This document shows positions 16,523 to 23,610 of a stretch of DNA of 35,857 nucleotides, in pieces. This DNA is from Spartobacteria bacterium (lineage in GTDB: Bacteria; Verrucomicrobiota; Kiritimatiellia; CAIQIC01; Lenti-01): positions 1-35,857 of the forward strand of contig RZYG01000005.1 in NCBI GenBank assembly GCA_009930415.1, in the 5' to 3' direction. Numbering within the stretch: the first letter of the stretch is position 1; each line of letters opens with the position of its first letter. Both the position numbers and the translations under genes were made by a program. A model generated the notes under the pieces. That model did no database searches. It had not been told where the DNA came from and saw nothing but the letters and a program-made list of their open reading frames with translations.

Positions 16523-16877
16523 GGAGCGGCGGCGCGCTGCGCAGCGCGTACTGGGCCGGCTGGTCCGGCTCCGTCGCCTGCAGGCGGATGATGTTCCGCT
16601 CCTGGGGGAACGTCATGGCGAGGCCGTGGGCCGCCAGCAGCCGTTCCATGTTGCCGATCGAGCGCGCCATGGTCCAGTTGCGCTCCTCGTTCACCACCTG
16701 CTTGCGCAGCTCGGCGCGATTGGCTTCGAGCGTCTTGATCTGGCGGCCGAGATTGTCGCAGGCGTTGACCAGCCCGAGATAGATGCCGGCCAAGGCCGCG
16801 GCCACGCCCAGCAGCGCGAAGCTCCACAGCATCGCCCGATGTCCCTCTTCGCCGTTTTTGCGGTTCCGTCTCGCCAT
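16515..16877 (-). CDS. ftsL: FtsL-like division protein
   Basis: 120 residues. The short basic cytoplasmic start (MARRNRKNGEEGHR) is followed by one membrane helix at about 16-38 and a periplasmic helix rich in heptads (NLGRQIKTLEANRAELRKQVVNEERN), probably a coiled coil. The C-terminal third is polar. FtsL sequences are poorly conserved, so the call rests on topology, size and position between rsmH and ftsI, where ftsL is normally found. FtsL forms a complex with FtsB and FtsQ and activates FtsWI. Neither partner gene is seen here. It overlaps ftsI by 8 bases and follows rsmH by one base. Confidence 0.75.
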   Translation of the reverse strand: MARRNRKNGEEGHRAMLWSFALLGVAAALAGIYLGLVNACDNLGRQIKTLEANRAELRKQVVNEERNWTMARSIGNMERLLAAHGLAMTFPQERNIIRLQATEPDQPAQYALRSAPPLRD

Positions 16878-16878
16878 G

Positions 16879-17808
16879 TCACGCCATCCTTTCCAACACC
16901 CGCAGCTTGGCCGAACGGGCGCGCGGGTTGCGCGCCGTTTCGTCCGCGCCGGCCACCAGCGCCCGGCGCTCCACGCGCCGCGCGCGCGGCAGTTGCCCGA
17001 CCCAGCGGGAACCGCCTCTCGCCAGCGCTTCCATGCGCCCCTCGTGGGCCACCATGAACCGCTTCGCCATCCGGTCTTCCAAACTGTGGAAACTGATCAC
17101 CGCCAGACGCCCGCCGGGCCCCAGCAGGTCCAGCGCCGCCGGCAGCGCCCGTTCAAGCGCGTCCAGTTCGCCGTTCACCGCGATCCGCAGCGCCTGGAAC
17201 GTCTGCGTCGCGGGATGCGCATGCCCGCGCCGGCCGCCCTTGGCCCGCGCCACCAGATCCGCCAGCTGCTTCGTCGTGGCCGGCGTCTCGCCGCGGGCGC
17301 GCGCCTGGACCACGGCCTTGGCGATGCGCCGGGCCATCCGTTCCTCGCCGTAGCGCCGCAGCACGTCGGCCAGTTCGGCTTCCGGCAGCGTCTGCAGCAG
17401 CCGCGCCGCCGTCAGCTCCTGGCGGTCGTCCATCCGCATGTCCAGCGGGTGGTCGTGCTGGAAACTGAACCCGCGCTCCGGCCGGTCGAGCTGCATGGAC
17501 GACACGCCCAGATCCAGCAGGATGCCGCGCACGTCGCGGACGCCGTGCCGCGCGGCCACGGCGGGGAGATCCGCGAAATTCGCCCGCTCCAGGACGGCGC
17601 GGTCGCCGAACGGCGCCAGCGCGGCGCGCGCCAGCTCCAGGGCCTCGCCGTCGCGGTCCAGCGCCAGCAGGCGCGCATCGAGCCCCGCCGCGGCCAGGAC
17701 CGCCGTCGCATGGCCCCCGGCCCCCGCCGTCGCATCCACGTACCAACCGCCCGGGGCCGTCACCAACCTGGCAACGGTTTCCGCGAGCAAAACCGGCACG
17801 TGCAACAT
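16879..17808 (-). CDS. rsmH: 16S rRNA (cytosine1402-N4)-methyltransferase
   Basis: 309 residues. RsmH (MraW) methylates N4 of C1402 in the ribosomal P site using SAM. Conserved features are HVPVLLAETV at the start, the SAM motif DATAGAGGHATAVL, LALDRDGEAL, GILLDLGVSSMQLDRPERGFSF, LDMRMD, TFQALRIAVNGEL and ISFHSLEDRMAKRF. The ATG at 17808 is preceded by GGAGGT with 5-base spacing. A GTG two codons upstream is less likely. It is in its usual place after mraZ, though separated from it by an unknown gene. Confidence 0.96.
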   Translation of the reverse strand: MLHVPVLLAETVARLVTAPGGWYVDATAGAGGHATAVLAAAGLDARLLALDRDGEALELARAALAPFGDRAVLERANFADLPAVAARHGVRDVRGILLDLGVSSMQLDRPERGFSFQHDHPLDMRMDDRQELTAARLLQTLPEAELADVLRRYGEERMARRIAKAVVQARARGETPATTKQLADLVARAKGGRRGHAHPATQTFQALRIAVNGELDALERALPAALDLLGPGGRLAVISFHSLEDRMAKRFMVAHEGRMEALARGGSRWVGQLPRARRVERRALVAGADETARNPRARSAKLRVLERMA

Positions 17809-17824
17809 GGACACCTCCGCGCGC

Positions 17825-18247
17825 TCAGACGAACCAGACCCGGCCCCGCTGCGTCTTCAAGGCCGGGGAGCCGATCCGCAGCCGCCCCTGTTCCTCGACG
17901 ACCGCATCGGCGCCTTCGAACAATTGAAAACGCGGCAGGAGGGTGCGCTGGGGAACGGAGAACCAGCGCGATGCCTCCCTGCCGCTTGAAAGGGATTGAC
18001 TCATGAACAGATGGCGGGCCACCTCGCCCCGCGTGCCCGCCGCGGTCTTGGGCACCGCCGCCACGCGCGTCGCCGCGACCGCGCGGGTCGTGGCCACGAC
18101 GCGCGCGCCGGTCCGGGACTTGGCGTGCACCGAAACGACGGTCCGCGGCGGCGCCGGCGCGGCCTTGGCCGCCGCGGGTCGGGCCGCCGGCACGGCCACC
18201 GCCTGGCCGGCCGCGTCGAACAGTTCCGCCTGCCGGCCGATCACCAT
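17825..18247 (-). CDS. Small Ala/Arg-rich protein of unknown function between mraZ and rsmH
   Basis: 140 residues from the ATG at 18247, ending 16 bases before the rsmH start. No family is recognised. The first part (MVIGRQAELFDAAGQAV) leads into a low-complexity basic Ala/Val/Thr/Arg stretch. A more ordered-looking C terminus (REASRWFSVPQRTLLPRFQLFEGADAVVEEQGRLRIGSP) follows. Support comes from its fill of a 550-base gap in an otherwise tightly packed operon. The start is uncertain: no good ribosome site is visible. The frame is open upstream into mraZ, with ATGs at 18427 and 18442, which would add an acidic Trp-containing segment. It could be non-coding leader sequence instead. Confidence 0.4.
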   Translation of the reverse strand: MVIGRQAELFDAAGQAVAVPAARPAAAKAAPAPPRTVVSVHAKSRTGARVVATTRAVAATRVAAVPKTAAGTRGEVARHLFMSQSLSSGREASRWFSVPQRTLLPRFQLFEGADAVVEEQGRLRIGSPALKTQRGRVWFV

Positions 18248-18357
18248 GGGCACCGCGTCGTCGCGGGCCGGGGCCGGATCGCGATCCCACCAGTTTTCCG
18301 CGTCGCGCTCTTCGCGCGCGTCCGGCCCGATGCCGAGGAAAAACGCGCCGAGGAAGC

Positions 18358-18837
18358 TTAGAAACCGATGTATTGGGCGGCTTCCGCGAACTTCGATTGA
18401 TCCAGCTGCGAACTCTGCTCGTTCCATGACTCCGGACTCCATAACTCGAATCGGCTGCCGGTGCCGACCAGCACCATCTGGTTGAGAATTCCCGCGAAAT
18501 CCAGCAACTCGTCTTTCACCCGGATGCGCCCTTGCCCATCCAGCGCCACGCGGTCCGCCCGCGAAAAGAATTCGCGCATGAATTTCTGCGCCTGGACGTT
18601 CGCGACCGACGCCGCGCGCACCGTTTCGAGGCGCTGCGCCATCTCGCGGGCCGTCACCACGTAGAGACACTTGAAGTTCACCCCGGGCAGCACGAACAGC
18701 GTGGGATTCCCCGCCGCCTCGCGCCAGTCCGCCGGGATCGTCACCCGCTTCTTGGCGTCGAGCGAATGGACGTAGCTGCCCACGAACGCGCCGGCGTTCA
18801 ACAGCTCCTCCATTTCGGTTGTGACACGACGCTCCAT
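18358..18837 (-). CDS. mraZ: Transcriptional regulator / division protein MraZ
   Basis: 159 residues. MraZ is a ring-forming DNA-binding protein with two SpoVT/AbrB-like halves that controls its own dcw operon. The two half-motifs are visible: SLDAKKRVTIPADWR and ALDGQGRIRVKDELL. The ATG at 18837 has an AAGGTGAG site upstream. The frame is open further upstream to 18981, but that part covers the promoter and encodes no MraZ-like sequence. It is the first gene of the operon. Two TGGG boxes ten bases apart in its promoter fit known MraZ operators. Confidence 0.93.
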   Translation of the reverse strand: MERRVTTEMEELLNAGAFVGSYVHSLDAKKRVTIPADWREAAGNPTLFVLPGVNFKCLYVVTAREMAQRLETVRAASVANVQAQKFMREFFSRADRVALDGQGRIRVKDELLDFAGILNQMVLVGTGSRFELWSPESWNEQSSQLDQSKFAEAAQYIGF

Positions 18838-18852
18838 TCGGCTCACCTTCTG

Positions 18853-18888
18853 ATGCACTTTATCCCACTTCGCCCCACCAAGCGTCAA
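18853..18888 (-). promoter_or_regulatory. mraZ/dcw promoter with MraZ-type boxes
   Basis: On the minus strand TTGACG (18883-18888) is followed after 18 bases by GATAAA (18859-18864). Within the spacer and -10 are TGGGG (18873-18877) and TGGGA (18863-18867), exactly ten bases apart. A weaker third word, TGCAT, follows at 18853-18857. Direct TGGG repeats with five-base gaps are the known MraZ binding pattern. Binding here would block polymerase, consistent with autorepression. The transcript would start about 15 bases before the mraZ ATG. Confidence 0.65.
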
Positions 18889-18969
18889 CAGAAAAAAGGA
18901 CAAAATTTTTTGAATATTCATCTCCTTGCCGCAGAGAATATTGCGATATCCAAGAACCCCGGGGATCCC

Positions 18970-18998
18970 CCGCCTGTACACAACTTATCCACAGGCGG
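18970..18998. promoter_or_regulatory. DnaA box inside an inverted repeat
   Basis: A consensus DnaA box TTATCCACA (18985-18993) overlaps an exact 8-bp inverted repeat CCGCCTGT (18970-18977) / ACAGGCGG (18991-18998) with a 13-base loop. It lies in the 340-base divergent gap between mraZ and hypA, beside an AT-rich stretch (18890-18960). Only one perfect box is present, so this is not an origin. A role for DnaA in division-operon control is possible but unproven. Apart from the mraZ promoter, I see nothing else in this gap. Confidence 0.5.
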
Positions 18999-19177
18999 TT
19001 TGGACCCCCGGTTGAAAAGCCGCGAAATCCCTCGAAAACGAGCCGTTTTTCCGTCCCGAAAACCCCTGTGCACATCCGGCCGAAATCCGTCGTTTCCCAA
19101 GATAATCGCACGCGGACGGCGGGAGATTTTCCGGTGGCGCCGCGCCGCCAAGCCGGTTATGGTACGGGCTCGCGTTT

Positions 19178-19519
19178 ATGCACGAACTGAGCCTCATGTC
19201 GAATTTGCTGGCGGATGCCGCGGCGGCGGCCGATGGCGCGCCGATCTGCGCCCTGCGCGTCCGCGTCGGCCCGCTGTCCGGCGTCGTCGTCGAGGCCCTG
19301 CGCTTCGCGTTCGAGGCCCTTTCGCCCGAGACTTGCGCCGCCGGCGCGCGGCTCGACGTCGAGGAAACGGCCCCCGCTTTCCACTGTCCCCGCTGCGGCG
19401 CCGATTACGAGACGCCCATCGGCGCCTACCAATGCCCCGGCTGCGGCGCCGCCGACGGCGAATTGCGCGGCGGCAACGAACTGGAATTGGTCTCCATCGA
19501 GGTACCCGACCATGTGTGA
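19178..19519 (+). CDS. hypA: Hydrogenase/urease nickel incorporation protein HypA
   Basis: 113 residues. HypA delivers nickel to hydrogenase large subunits together with HypB. The N-terminal MHE is intact (His2 and the following Glu bind nickel). The zinc loop has Cys70, 73, 86 and 89 in a CxxC-x12-CxxC pattern. LRVRVGPLSGVV and ALRFAFEAL are family blocks. No clear promoter or Shine-Dalgarno is visible before the ATG. It overlaps hypB by 8 bases. There is no hydrogenase structural gene or hypCDEF within the window. Confidence 0.93.
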   Translation: MHELSLMSNLLADAAAAADGAPICALRVRVGPLSGVVVEALRFAFEALSPETCAAGARLDVEETAPAFHCPRCGADYETPIGAYQCPGCGAADGELRGGNELELVSIEVPDHV

Positions 19520-20243
19520 CACCTGCGGCTGCAACGATCCCCACAACCATCCCCACGACCACGCCCATCCCCATGCGCACGGCCACGACCCCGCCCACGG
19601 CCACCCGCCGCCGGTCCGGACGGTCCCCGTCCAGAAATCCGCGCTGGAACTCAACCAGCGCCTGGCCGACCAGAACCGCGGCTGGTTCCGCGCCAAGGGA
19701 CTGAAGGTGTTCAACCTGCTCTCCTCCCCCGGATCCGGCAAGACCGCGCTGCTTGAGCGCACGCTCCGCGCCGCGCCCCGCGCCGCCGCCATCGTCGGCG
19801 ACCTGCAGACCGAGAACGACGCCGACCGCCTGCGCGCCGCGGGCGCCCAGGCCATCCAGATCGTCACCGGCGCGACCTGCCACCTCGACGCCCACATGGT
19901 CGCCCACGCCCTCGACCAACTGGACACCGCCGATCTCGACGTGCTGTTCATCGAGAACGTCGGCAACCTCGTGTGCCCCGCGTCCTACGACCTAGGCGAA
20001 ACGAAACGCGTCGTGCTGCTCTCCGTGACCGAAGGCGAAGACAAACCGCTGAAGTACCCCGTGATTTTCCGCAACGCCGATCTCGTGCTCGTCACCAAGA
20101 CCGATCTGGCCGCCGCCGTCGGCTTCGACCGCGAAAAGGCCTTGGCCGCCATCCGCCAGACCGCCCCCCGGGCGCAGATCCTCGAGTTGTCCGCCAAAAC
20201 CGGCGCGGGCCTCGACGATTGGTACGCCTGGCTCCAAGCCTGA
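19512..20243 (+). CDS. hypB: Hydrogenase nickel incorporation GTPase HypB
   Basis: 243 residues. A cytosolic GTPase that loads nickel with HypA. The start MCDTCGCND carries the CxxCGC high-affinity nickel motif, followed by a histidine-rich nickel-storage stretch (about 11 His within residues 11-31). The G domain has the P-loop SSPGSGKT (71-78), GDLQTENDADRL, the metal-site ATCHLDAHMV, IENVGNLVCP and the NTKTD-equivalent VTKTDL. All key motifs are intact. It ends 40 bases before a large AT-rich palindrome that faces the convergent methyltransferase gene. Confidence 0.95.
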   Translation: MCDTCGCNDPHNHPHDHAHPHAHGHDPAHGHPPPVRTVPVQKSALELNQRLADQNRGWFRAKGLKVFNLLSSPGSGKTALLERTLRAAPRAAAIVGDLQTENDADRLRAAGAQAIQIVTGATCHLDAHMVAHALDQLDTADLDVLFIENVGNLVCPASYDLGETKRVVLLSVTEGEDKPLKYPVIFRNADLVLVTKTDLAAAVGFDREKALAAIRQTAPRAQILELSAKTGAGLDDWYAWLQA

Positions 20244-20283
20244 CCGGTTCTTCCACAACGCCTCGTTGAACGTAAACCGCGAT

Positions 20284-20327
20284 TTCATTAATTACAATAC
20301 ATGAACTCATATATTGTAATTATTGAA
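20284..20327. repeat. 44-base near-perfect AT-rich palindrome
   Basis: Arms 20284-20304 and 20307-20327 pair over 21 positions with only two mismatches and a two-base centre. The core is TAATTACAATA / TATTGTAATTA, with an inner ATGA/TCAT. It lies almost exactly midway between the stops of hypB (40 bases away) and the methyltransferase gene (38 bases away). It is sharply AT-rich in a GC-rich region. It could be a bidirectional transcription barrier, a protein-binding site or the trace of a mobile element. It lacks the GC stem of a standard intrinsic terminator. Confidence 0.8.
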
Positions 20328-20365
20328 TCCGGCCGATCCGGCCATCGGGTCGATCCCGGATTGTT

Positions 20366-21112
20366 TCAGCGGCCGTGCGCCGGCTCGAACCGCACGATCA
20401 CCGGCGACCCCCACAGCCGCGTGAGCCCCAGCGCGCGGCAGACCGCCTCCAGCGCGGCCGACGCCGCGCGGCTCTTCAGCATCCGGTGCAGCACCATCGG
20501 CAGGAAGAACTGCTTGCCGGCCGCCGCCGGCGCGTAGCCGTTCCGCGCGAATTCGCCGGTCACCTGCGCGTGCCGGAACAGCGCCCAGGTGCGCGTGTTC
20601 TTCTCGAACTTCTTCTTCGCGCCGAACAGCGCCGGCGCGATCGCGTTCAGGCTCTGTCCCGTCGGGTAGTCCACGATCACCGCGCGCCGCGCCACGCGGC
20701 ACAGCTCGCGCACCAGCTCCGGCCACCGCTCGCAGTGCGTCAGCAGGCGGAAGCACAGCACCACGTCGAAGGACTGGTCCGGAAACGGCAGCGCGACCAC
20801 GTTGCCGACGACGAACGTGCAGGCGCCGGAATCCACGGCGGCCTGCACGCGATGCCGGCACGATTCGTCGCTGCCCAGCACCGTCACGTTCCAGCCGGCG
20901 CGGCCCAGCGGCACCGCCAGCTGCCCGTGGCCGCCGCCGACGTCCAGCAGCGTCGCGCCCGCAAACCCGCGCAGCAGGCGCCGGGCGATCCGTTCCTGCA
21001 CCGCCAGCATCCACTCGCCGGCCGCGCCGGCAAACCGCGTGGCGTATTCGTCCGACGACGTGTGGATGTCGGCGGTTTCGGGGAACGGGCAATCGGGATC
21101 GGTCGCGCTCAT
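20366..21112 (-). CDS. Class I SAM-dependent methyltransferase
   Basis: 248 residues. SAM motif I is LLDVGGGHGQLAVPL, the acidic strand 2 end is LGSDES, and motif post-I is VVALPFPDQSFDVVLCFRLLTH. ELCRVARRAVIVDYPT follows, as in the Methyltransf_11 group. The N-terminal segment contains TSSDEYATRFAGAAGEWMLAVQE, often seen in small-molecule or lipid-head methyltransferases. The substrate is unknown. Its ATG overlaps the stop of the upstream MFS gene (ATGA), so the two are co-translated. That suggests the methyltransferase modifies the compound that the transporter moves, or supports resistance, but this is inference only. Confidence 0.85.
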   Translation of the reverse strand: MSATDPDCPFPETADIHTSSDEYATRFAGAAGEWMLAVQERIARRLLRGFAGATLLDVGGGHGQLAVPLGRAGWNVTVLGSDESCRHRVQAAVDSGACTFVVGNVVALPFPDQSFDVVLCFRLLTHCERWPELVRELCRVARRAVIVDYPTGQSLNAIAPALFGAKKKFEKNTRTWALFRHAQVTGEFARNGYAPAAAGKQFFLPMVLHRMLKSRAASAALEAVCRALGLTRLWGSPVIVRFEPAHGR

Positions 21113-22326
21113 GCGATTCTTGTATCCTTTCGGGCGCGGAGGCGCAAGGCCGCGCCGAACAGCAGCGCCAATCCCAGGAACCCCGCGGCCGAGAACCCGA
21201 AGACCGCGCGCAGGCCGAGCAGCGAGACGGCCCCCGCCGCGATCGGTCCCGCCGCCCAGCCGATCGAGCGCGTCGTGCTGGCCAAGCCGAACGCGACGCC
21301 CTGGCGGGACTCCGGCACGTGCTTGGCCAGCCACGCGTTCAGCGCGGGTTCCAGCGCCCCCGCGAAGAACACCGCGCCGAACCGCACCGGGAACAGCACG
21401 GCGAACGAATCCACGAACATCTGCGCCCCGCTGAACGCGGCCGCCACCATGGCCGCCAGGATCACGAGCCGCAGCGGATTGAGCCGGTCGGACAGCCAGC
21501 CCGTCGCCAGCCCCGCCAGCAGCCCCGCCACGCTGCCGCAGGCGTTCAGCGCGCCGCTCCACAGCGACACCCGCTCCAGCGTGCCGTGGATCTCCTGCAC
21601 CAGCAGCGGCAGGAAAGCCAGGTCGGACTGGCGCACGAACGCAATGGCGCCGATCAGCGCCAGCACGCCGTAGAACGCGGACGACAGATCGCGCCAATGC
21701 ACCCGCGCGCTTTCGGGTATCCCCTCCGGCACGTGGCTGCGCACCGTCGGCACCACGGTCTCGCGCGTGCAGCCCAGCACCAGCAGCCCCGCCGCGAGCA
21801 GCAGCGCGCCCGACACCGCAAACGCCGTGCGATAGCCCAGCCACTCCCCCGCGAAGCCGCCGAGCAGCGCCCCCGCCATGCTGCCCGAAAACACCGCCGC
21901 GCTCAAGCCCCCGACCGCCAGCCCGCGCCGTTCGCGCGGCATCTCGCCGGCGAGGAACGCCTGCGCCGCCGTCATCGTGCCCGTCAGCGCCCCTTGCAAC
22001 AACCGCAGCACGATCAACGTCGTCGGCGTTTGCGCCGCCCCCATCAGCGACATGACCACCGCCCCCGCGAAATTCGCCCGGATCAGCATGATCCGCTTGC
22101 CGTAGCGGTCCGCCAACAGCCCCCACAGCGGCGCGGCCACCCCCATCGTCACCGCCGTCGACGCCGAAAACAGCGCCACCCACATCCGGATCTCGGCCGG
22201 CCGCGTCACCCCGAGATCTTCCTGGAAGAAAAACGCGACGAACGGCAGCGCGAAGGAAAAACCCATGATGGCCAGGAACTGCGACGCCCACACGAACGCC
22301 ATCTGTTTTTTCCACGAACCGGACAT
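21109..22326 (-). CDS. Major facilitator superfamily transporter, MdtG-like
   Basis: 405 residues with about twelve membrane helices. Motif A is present as APLWGLLADRYGKRIMLIR after helix 2, with a weaker second copy GLATGWLSDRLNPLRLVI in the second half. The region GALTGTMTAAQAFLAGEMPRERRGLAVG resembles the antiporter motif of drug-efflux (DHA1) members such as MdtG. It is probably a proton-coupled inner-membrane exporter; the substrate is unknown. It is the first gene of a two-gene unit with the methyltransferase. Its upstream region holds two long hairpins, and I see no convincing promoter between them and the start. Confidence 0.88.
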   Translation of the reverse strand: MSGSWKKQMAFVWASQFLAIMGFSFALPFVAFFFQEDLGVTRPAEIRMWVALFSASTAVTMGVAAPLWGLLADRYGKRIMLIRANFAGAVVMSLMGAAQTPTTLIVLRLLQGALTGTMTAAQAFLAGEMPRERRGLAVGGLSAAVFSGSMAGALLGGFAGEWLGYRTAFAVSGALLLAAGLLVLGCTRETVVPTVRSHVPEGIPESARVHWRDLSSAFYGVLALIGAIAFVRQSDLAFLPLLVQEIHGTLERVSLWSGALNACGSVAGLLAGLATGWLSDRLNPLRLVILAAMVAAAFSGAQMFVDSFAVLFPVRFGAVFFAGALEPALNAWLAKHVPESRQGVAFGLASTTRSIGWAAGPIAAGAVSLLGLRAVFGFSAAGFLGLALLFGAALRLRARKDTRIA

Positions 22327-22393
22327 GATCGACGCATGTTACCCGACCCGTCCCCGACTGGGCATAAAAATCACAGGTGGCCGCTCCGTCAGG

Positions 22394-22451
22394 GTCAGGC
22401 ACTAACAAAGTTAACAATCTGGCGAGATTGTTAACTTTGTTAGTGCCTGAC
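22394..22451. repeat. Perfect 27-bp-stem hairpin with GTCAGGCAC ends
   Basis: Arms 22394-22420 and 22425-22451 are exact reverse complements around a GGCG loop. The ends read GTCAGGCACTAAC / GTTAGTGCCTGAC and the middle contains GTTAAC. The copy is flanked by TCAGG on the left and ACC on the right. Such GTCAGGCAC-ended palindromes with variable inner stems resemble REP-type repeats that RAYT (REP-associated tyrosine) transposases mobilise, but no transposase is in the window. It lies in the divergent gap between the MFS and TPR genes. Confidence 0.9.
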
Positions 22452-22483
22452 ACCGAGCAGTCGGAGGGACTTTGGCGGACGAT

Positions 22484-22520
22484 GGATGCCGCAATCGGTT
22501 CTTGCTCAATTGCGGCATCC
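22484..22520. repeat. 12-bp-stem hairpin, GGATGCCGCAAT type
   Basis: GGATGCCGCAAT (22484-22495) and ATTGCGGCATCC (22509-22520) are exact complements with a 13-base loop. It stands 32 bases after the larger hairpin and has an unrelated sequence. No T-run follows on either strand. The rest of this 336-base divergent gap, up to 22662, shows no supported gene. Confidence 0.8.
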
Positions 22521-22662
22521 TTCTAAGATATGCCGGCAAATGGTTTCATCAGGGAAACAATCCACTGCGAGCAAGCGCCCGCCCGCGGCCGCGACGTCGC
22601 CGATCCCGCCCCGGGACCATTACCGCCCCCGGCGCAATGCGCTCATTCCGCCCCAGCCGTCG

Positions 22663-23604
22663 ATGCGCACCCACGTCGTCCGGCTGGCCATCGCCACCGC
22701 CCTGAGCCTGGTGCTGATGTCCGCCTTGCTGCTGCTGGCGGTCCAATACCTGAAACGAGACTGGACGCAGAAACAGCAGCGCGCCTGGGCTTCCGGCGCG
22801 CCCCGCCCAGCCGAAGAACCGGCGCAAGCGCCCGCCGGACCGGCCGGCCAGCCTTACGTCCCGCCCGCCGCCGCCGCGGACCGCTATCTGGCGCAACTGG
22901 CCACCGATCCGCTCACCCGGAGGAACGGCTGGCTCATCCTGGCGCGAAGCTTGTCGAACAAGGCCGATGCGCAGGCGGTGGTTTCCGCCCTGCGGATGGC
23001 TCTGGCCATCGACGGCGAAAGCGCCGACGTCCGCAACGATTTCGGCGCGGCCTATCTCCAGCAGCGGCGCATGCGGCAAGCCGCCGAGCAGTTCGCCGCG
23101 GCCGAACAGATCCAGCCCGGATTCGCCCCGGCCCTCTACAACCTCGCCCTCTGCGCCATTTCCGACCGCCAGCCGGAACAGGCCGTGCGCCGGTTGGGAC
23201 AATACCTCGGCCGCCGCCCCGGCGACGTCACGGCCTTGCGGCTGCAGGCGACGCTGCTGGATCGGCTAGGCCGCACGGACCGAGCGCTGTTGCTTCTGGA
23301 AAAATTCCTGAAAAACCAACCGCCGGAGCAACCCCTGTTCCTCGAAGCCGCCCAACTCGCCGCGCGCCTCGGCCAGACCGGAAAAGCCCTCCGCTATCTC
23401 GAAACCGCCCTCAACGGCAATCCCATCCAGGCCGTCGTCCGCACCTACCAATCCGGCGTATTCCGCGAGATCCGCCTCTCCGGCGAAGGCGACCGCCTGG
23501 CCGCGCGCATGGCGGATCAGGCCCGCATGGCCTTCTCCTCCCCGATCTCGGAAGAAGACATCCAGCCGCTGCGCGAGACGCCGCCGGAAGCCCTCGTCCG
23601 CTGA
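22663..23604 (+). CDS. Membrane-anchored TPR protein
   Basis: 313 residues from the ATG at 22663. The start was chosen because it begins directly with a signal anchor (VRLAIATALSLVLMSALLLLAVQYL, about 5-29); a longer open frame to 22486 adds a Pro/Arg-rich tail that runs through a hairpin. After an Ala/Pro linker come about four or five tetratricopeptide-like repeats, for example ADVRNDFGAAYLQQRRMRQAAEQFAAAEQIQPGF and PALYNLALCAISDRQPEQAVRRLGQYLGRRPGD. TPR solenoids mediate protein binding. The partner is unknown. It is convergent with comEC, with stops 6 bases apart. No clear ribosome site is visible. Confidence 0.75.
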   Translation: MRTHVVRLAIATALSLVLMSALLLLAVQYLKRDWTQKQQRAWASGAPRPAEEPAQAPAGPAGQPYVPPAAAADRYLAQLATDPLTRRNGWLILARSLSNKADAQAVVSALRMALAIDGESADVRNDFGAAYLQQRRMRQAAEQFAAAEQIQPGFAPALYNLALCAISDRQPEQAVRRLGQYLGRRPGDVTALRLQATLLDRLGRTDRALLLLEKFLKNQPPEQPLFLEAAQLAARLGQTGKALRYLETALNGNPIQAVVRTYQSGVFREIRLSGEGDRLAARMADQARMAFSSPISEEDIQPLRETPPEALVR

Positions 23605-23610
23605 CGCGCG

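Noticed and set aside
17760-18290. Alternative minus-strand frame overlapping the mraZ-rsmH gap
   Set aside because: Gly/Arg/Ala-rich with no ordered segments, and it overlaps the rsmH start in another phase.
18890-18998. Replication origin
   Set aside because: AT-rich DNA and one perfect DnaA box are present, but no cluster of boxes, no dnaA/dnaN or gidA, and no iterons.
20284-20327. NikR operator related to hypAB
   Set aside because: It lies after, not before, hypAB, and the half-site and spacing do not match GTATGA-N16-TCATAC.
22394-22451. Intrinsic terminator
   Set aside because: The stem is long and perfect, but it lies between divergent gene starts and no T-run follows on either strand.
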